NCBI GenBank assembly: GCA_025594325.1
Contig: JANHCV010000013.1
Span: 558,001-622,000 of the forward strand
Length of the DNA: 64,000 bases
Direction of reading: 5' to 3'
From: Blastocladiella emersonii ATCC 22665
Lineage: Eukaryota; Blastocladiomycota; Blastocladiomycetes; Blastocladiales; Blastocladiaceae
Shown in pieces: positions 61,039 through 64,000 of this stretch (its first letter is position 1; every line of letters starts with the position of its first letter). Made by a program: the position numbers and the translations under genes. A model generated the notes under the pieces. The model was not told the origin of the DNA and ran no database searches. It was given only the letters and a program-made list of their open reading frames with translations.

Positions 61039-64000
61039 TCAACGCTTGAGCGTGCGCTGCTTCTCGCCATCCTCGACAATCTTCTCATCCACCATCATCC
61101 CCTTGCGCTTCCGCACGCCATCGACATACCGCTTGGCCACATTCTCGCGATCCGCGACGGCCCCCAGATCCTCGAGCTCGACCTCGGTCGCGGGCACCCA
61201 GAACGGGTCGACGTCCAGCACGTCCCAGCCCGCAAACACGAGCTGCGGCGACGCCCCGCCGCTCGTCCGCTTACGCGCCTCCTCGGCGAACCCAAACGAC
61301 TCGACGACGGGGACGCGCGCCTGGACGAGGAAGTACGGCGTCCCCTCGCGCATTTCTTCCGCGAGAATCCGCCCGCGGCGCCGCGCGACCAAGCCGTACA
61401 CGGTGCCGAGCGAGTCGTCGAGACACTGGATCGTGCACGCGTACGTCGCGAGGAGCAGGCGCGGGGACCGCGCGAGGAACGCGAGCCGGCACGCGTCGCG
61501 GACCGTCGTGAGCAGCTGGCCGAGCGTCGCGGCCGGGTCGGCGGGCGGCCACTCGGGGGAAATCGACTCGACGATGAGCGCGACGCCGTGCATCGGCTCG
61601 CCGCACAACGGGCCCGCGGCGGCCGCGAGCTGGAACCCCGTGACGACGGGGTTATCGAACTCGGCGAGGTCGCCGGGCGCGACCCACGTCGGGCGGGAAG
61701 CGTACGACGGGATCGCGTTGATGAGCAGGTTGGGCCCGCACCGTTTCGGCCCGAGCGACCAGACCGTGCGCGCGTCGAACCCGCGCCACGCCGCGGCGTA
61801 GTCGTCGGCGTCGTTCTCGCGCGCGGCCGTGTCGAAAGCGGCCTGGATCTTGGCGATGACGGCGTCGCGCGCCGCGGTCCCCGAATCGGCGTCGAGCGCG
61901 CCGCGAATCTCGTCCTCCATCTCGACGAGCGCAGCGGTGACGCGCGCGGGGAGCGGGACCGCGCGGACGCGCACGGTGCACTGCTTTTTGGCCGTGGCCA
62001 CCTCGGCCGTGCCCGGCGGCAATTCCCCCGAAACAAACTGCGCCTGCGGGGGCGCGAGCGTGACGGTCTCGCGGAACGGGACGATCGGCGGGGACACGGA
62101 GATCGCGCAGCGCGCGAACCGCTCGCGCAGGTCGACGAGACACCGCTCGAGGTGGAGCTCGCCGGACGTCGAGATGACGTGCTCGCCCGTATTCTGGAGC
62201 ACGACCTCGACCGCGGGGTCCGACTGGTTGAGCAGCTTGAGCCCGTCGACGAGTTTGGGGAGGTCCGCCGGGTTGCGCGGCTCGACGGCGACGCGGACGA
62301 TCGGCGCCGCGTGCGACTCGAGCGCCGCGAGGGACGGGCAGGCGAGGGTGGAGGATAAGGTAGCGGATTTCAGGACCGCGCGCTCGAGGTCGGCGCCGCC
62401 GATCCCGAACAGGTTCCCCGCGCCGACCTCGCCGAGCTCCTCGACGTCGCGGCCCATCAGGATGTACAGCGCGTCGACGGCGATCCGCGTCACGTGCGGC
62501 TGGTCGAGGCCGAGCGACGGGTCGTATTTCGGGCCGAGCACGTACAGCGTGTCGCCGCGGCGGAGGCGGCCAGAGTACAGCCGCGCCATGCCGATCATCA
62601 CCTCGCCCGATGGCGGCGCCGACTCGGGTTCGGAGGCGGCAGCAGCGGCGTCGGACGCGTCGGCGAGCTGCTCGGGCGTCACGGCGCGGTGATCACCCTC
62701 CGAAGCACCGTCGAGCGACGCGGCCGCGAGCCGTTTCGCGAGGATCGCGGCGCGGCGCGCGCGGAGCTCGTCGGCGGACAGCGACTTGGGGCGGTACCGC
62801 GGGAGCGAGGCGGCGGGGACCGAAACGAGTTTGCTCAAGAACGCGACGACGGGGGCGTCGTCGTCGGCGGCGCACGCGAACACGGCGTTGCGCAGCGACT
62901 CGTCGGCCTCGGCCAACATCGGCAGGGCTTTCGGGAGACGCACGGGCTGGCTGTCGCGCGGCGAGGGGATCTGGTGGATGACGGTGACGAGGAGGGTAGC
63001 GGAGAGCGGGAGCCACTGGTTGAGGAGCGACGCGGCGATGGAGACGGGGGAGGCGGATTTCTTGAGCTCGCGCGGGTTGAGTTTGAGCTTGAGCGCGGCC
63101 GCGATCTTCTCGAGCTGTGCGAGGTCCGGGTCGGGCGAGGGCGAGGTGACGGCGAGCCCGCACGCCTCGTAGATGCGCCACACGTTGTCGAGCATGAACT
63201 GCACGGCGAGCGGTTTCAGGTCGCGGCCCTTGAGCTGCGACGGCTGCAGGATGCGTTTGGTCTTGGGTTCCAGGTAGTACTCGCCCCACATGAAGCGCAG
63301 CAGGGTGGCCTCGTTGAGCTTGAGCTTGGCCGCGTACAGCTTGGCAAAGTACTGGATGCGGAACGCCCACCCGTGGATCGCCGACGCGAAGACGACGTTG
63401 CCGGCCTGCGGCGAGAAGTAGAGGTGCTCGTCGTCGTCGTCCTCCTCCTCGGCTTCTTCTTGCGGGATATCGGGCGAGTCGTCGGTGGTGGCGCGGCGCT
63501 CGTGGGCACGCGTGTCGCGCTCGGCGAGCTCGGACTGGTAAAACGAGCCGATGACGGCGTTGGCGTTCTGGATGATCTTGGCCATGTGGTTGTAGGCCTC
63601 GGTCGGGGTCATCTTGAGCTCGGCGACGAGGCGGTCGACCTTGTTGATGACGAGCACGGGCTTGATGCGCTCGGCCCACGCCTGGTGCAGCACCGTGTGG
63701 GTCTGGGTGCACACGCCCTCGACGGCGTCGACGAGGACCAGGGCGCCGTCGCACAGCCGCGACGCCGTCGACACCTCGGAGGTGAAATCGACGTGGCCGG
63801 GGCAGTCGATCAGGTTGACGAGGTACTCGGTTGGGGGAGCGTCGGCGGCGGACCGCACCGCGAAGTGCAGCGCGATGGCCGACGACTTCATGGTGATGCC
63901 GCGGGCCTGCTCGTCGGGGCGCGAGTCGAGGTAGCGGATCTGGCCCGACTGCTTGGTCGAGATGATGCCATTCGTCGCCAGCAGGCTGTCGGACAGCGTG
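61039..64000 (-). CDS. EFL1: EFL1, elongation-factor-like GTPase of 60S maturation (5' end beyond window)
   Basis: The frame enters at the right edge and is open to the TGA at 61039-61041; about 986 residues are visible. The first visible residues contain GIISTKQSGQIRYLDSRPDE, then QARGITMKSSAIAL (switch I, G2). G3 is DCPGHVDFTSEV, G4 is NKVDRLVAEL. The P-loop is outside the window. An acidic insertion (EEAEEEDDDDEHLYF) follows the G domain, then the long EFL1-type domain II region and the EF-G-like domains III-V, with GELHLERCLVDLRERF as a conserved landmark and VPVVESFGFAEEARKRTSGG near the end. With SBDS it releases the anti-association factor eIF6/Tif6 from cytoplasmic pre-60S subunits. 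Confidence 0.9.
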   Translation of the reverse strand, partial: TLSDSLLATNGIISTKQSGQIRYLDSRPDEQARGITMKSSAIALHFAVRSAADAPPTEYLVNLIDCPGHVDFTSEVSTASRLCDGALVLVDAVEGVCTQTHTVLHQAWAERIKPVLVINKVDRLVAELKMTPTEAYNHMAKIIQNANAVIGSFYQSELAERDTRAHERRATTDDSPDIPQEEAEEEDDDDEHLYFSPQAGNVVFASAIHGWAFRIQYFAKLYAAKLKLNEATLLRFMWGEYYLEPKTKRILQPSQLKGRDLKPLAVQFMLDNVWRIYEACGLAVTSPSPDPDLAQLEKIAAALKLKLNPRELKKSASPVSIAASLLNQWLPLSATLLVTVIHQIPSPRDSQPVRLPKALPMLAEADESLRNAVFACAADDDAPVVAFLSKLVSVPAASLPRYRPKSLSADELRARRAAILAKRLAAASLDGASEGDHRAVTPEQLADASDAAAAASEPESAPPSGEVMIGMARLYSGRLRRGDTLYVLGPKYDPSLGLDQPHVTRIAVDALYILMGRDVEELGEVGAGNLFGIGGADLERAVLKSATLSSTLACPSLAALESHAAPIVRVAVEPRNPADLPKLVDGLKLLNQSDPAVEVVLQNTGEHVISTSGELHLERCLVDLRERFARCAISVSPPIVPFRETVTLAPPQAQFVSGELPPGTAEVATAKKQCTVRVRAVPLPARVTAALVEMEDEIRGALDADSGTAARDAVIAKIQAAFDTAARENDADDYAAAWRGFDARTVWSLGPKRCGPNLLINAIPSYASRPTWVAPGDLAEFDNPVVTGFQLAAAAGPLCGEPMHGVALIVESISPEWPPADPAATLGQLLTTVRDACRLAFLARSPRLLLATYACTIQCLDDSLGTVYGLVARRRGRILAEEMREGTPYFLVQARVPVVESFGFAEEARKRTSGGASPQLVFAGWDVLDVDPFWVPATEVELEDLGAVADRENVAKRYVDGVRKRKGMMVDEKIVEDGEKQRTLKR

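Noticed and set aside
61588-62692. Plus-strand frames opposite EFL1
   Set aside because: Antisense shadows of a well-conserved GTPase gene.
1-64000. tRNA or rRNA genes
   Set aside because: I looked for GGTTCGA-type T-loops with matching stems and for conserved rRNA blocks and saw none convincing; a tRNAscan-SE run would be decisive.

Overview
The window reads as nuclear DNA of a GC-rich, intron-containing fungus. The evidence is a set of short introns (58-84 bp, GT-AG, nearly all opening GTACG, often with a CTAAC/CTGAC-like branch site), a secreted chitin deacetylase with chitin-binding modules, a GGPP synthase, the ribosome-release GTPase EFL1, a pICln-type methylosome subunit, a DHA1-type MFS transporter and a ferric-reductase-like flavocytochrome. 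A zoosporic fungus, for example a Blastocladiomycota relative of Allomyces or Catenaria, would fit, but that placement is inference. Genes lie on both strands, and most spliced models below close in frame exactly.

Layout. 1-3.9 kb is a decayed Ty3/gypsy retrotransposon on the plus strand: RNase H remnant, minisatellite, and an integrase reading frame whose second catalytic Asp is Asn. 4.1-9.1 kb holds a dead copy of a multicopy gene family (minus) followed by two tandem leucine-rich-repeat genes (plus), one with a shifted tail and one with an internal stop. 9.6-10.6 kb is a PIF1-like helicase C-terminus with one intron. 11.6-12.6 kb is another fragment of the family. 14.7-17.9 kb is a four- or five-exon gene resembling fungal DUF4470 proteins. 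18.5-20.1 kb holds a 26-bp tandem array split into two blocks. 21.4-26.9 kb carries two intact tandem copies of the family with duplicated upstream flanks. 28.3-30.4 kb is the chitin deacetylase. 31.1-32.4 kb is a mariner/Tc1-like element with 256-bp inverted repeats and a TA target duplication. 32.5-44.1 kb has four further family copies (C, D, E, F) with pICln and a P-loop GTPase-like gene between them. 44.4-46.2 kb is the MFS transporter, 48.6-51.1 kb a large F-box/ankyrin-like protein, and 51.3-53.3 kb a membrane protein whose long intron contains a TGGATCCA-rich repeat. 53.9-57.1 kb is an unresolved plus-strand region. 57.4-64 kb has the ferric reductase-like gene, GGPP synthase and EFL1, the last running off the right edge.

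The dominant theme is a lineage-specific gene family. Nine loci lie in 40 kb, all on the minus strand. Exon 1 begins with an F-box-like segment (LADLP-type) and exon 2 carries a CxxC...W-R signature. The two are separated by a phase-1 intron at the same codon in every copy where the junction survives. Copies A and B are intact, E is a short form, and the others are broken by stops, frameshifts, truncation or minisatellite growth. I do not recognise the family; it is the best candidate here for something undescribed. A second theme is a possible shared promoter arrangement (ACGCGT upstream of TCACGTGA) about 80-180 bp upstream of several unrelated genes.
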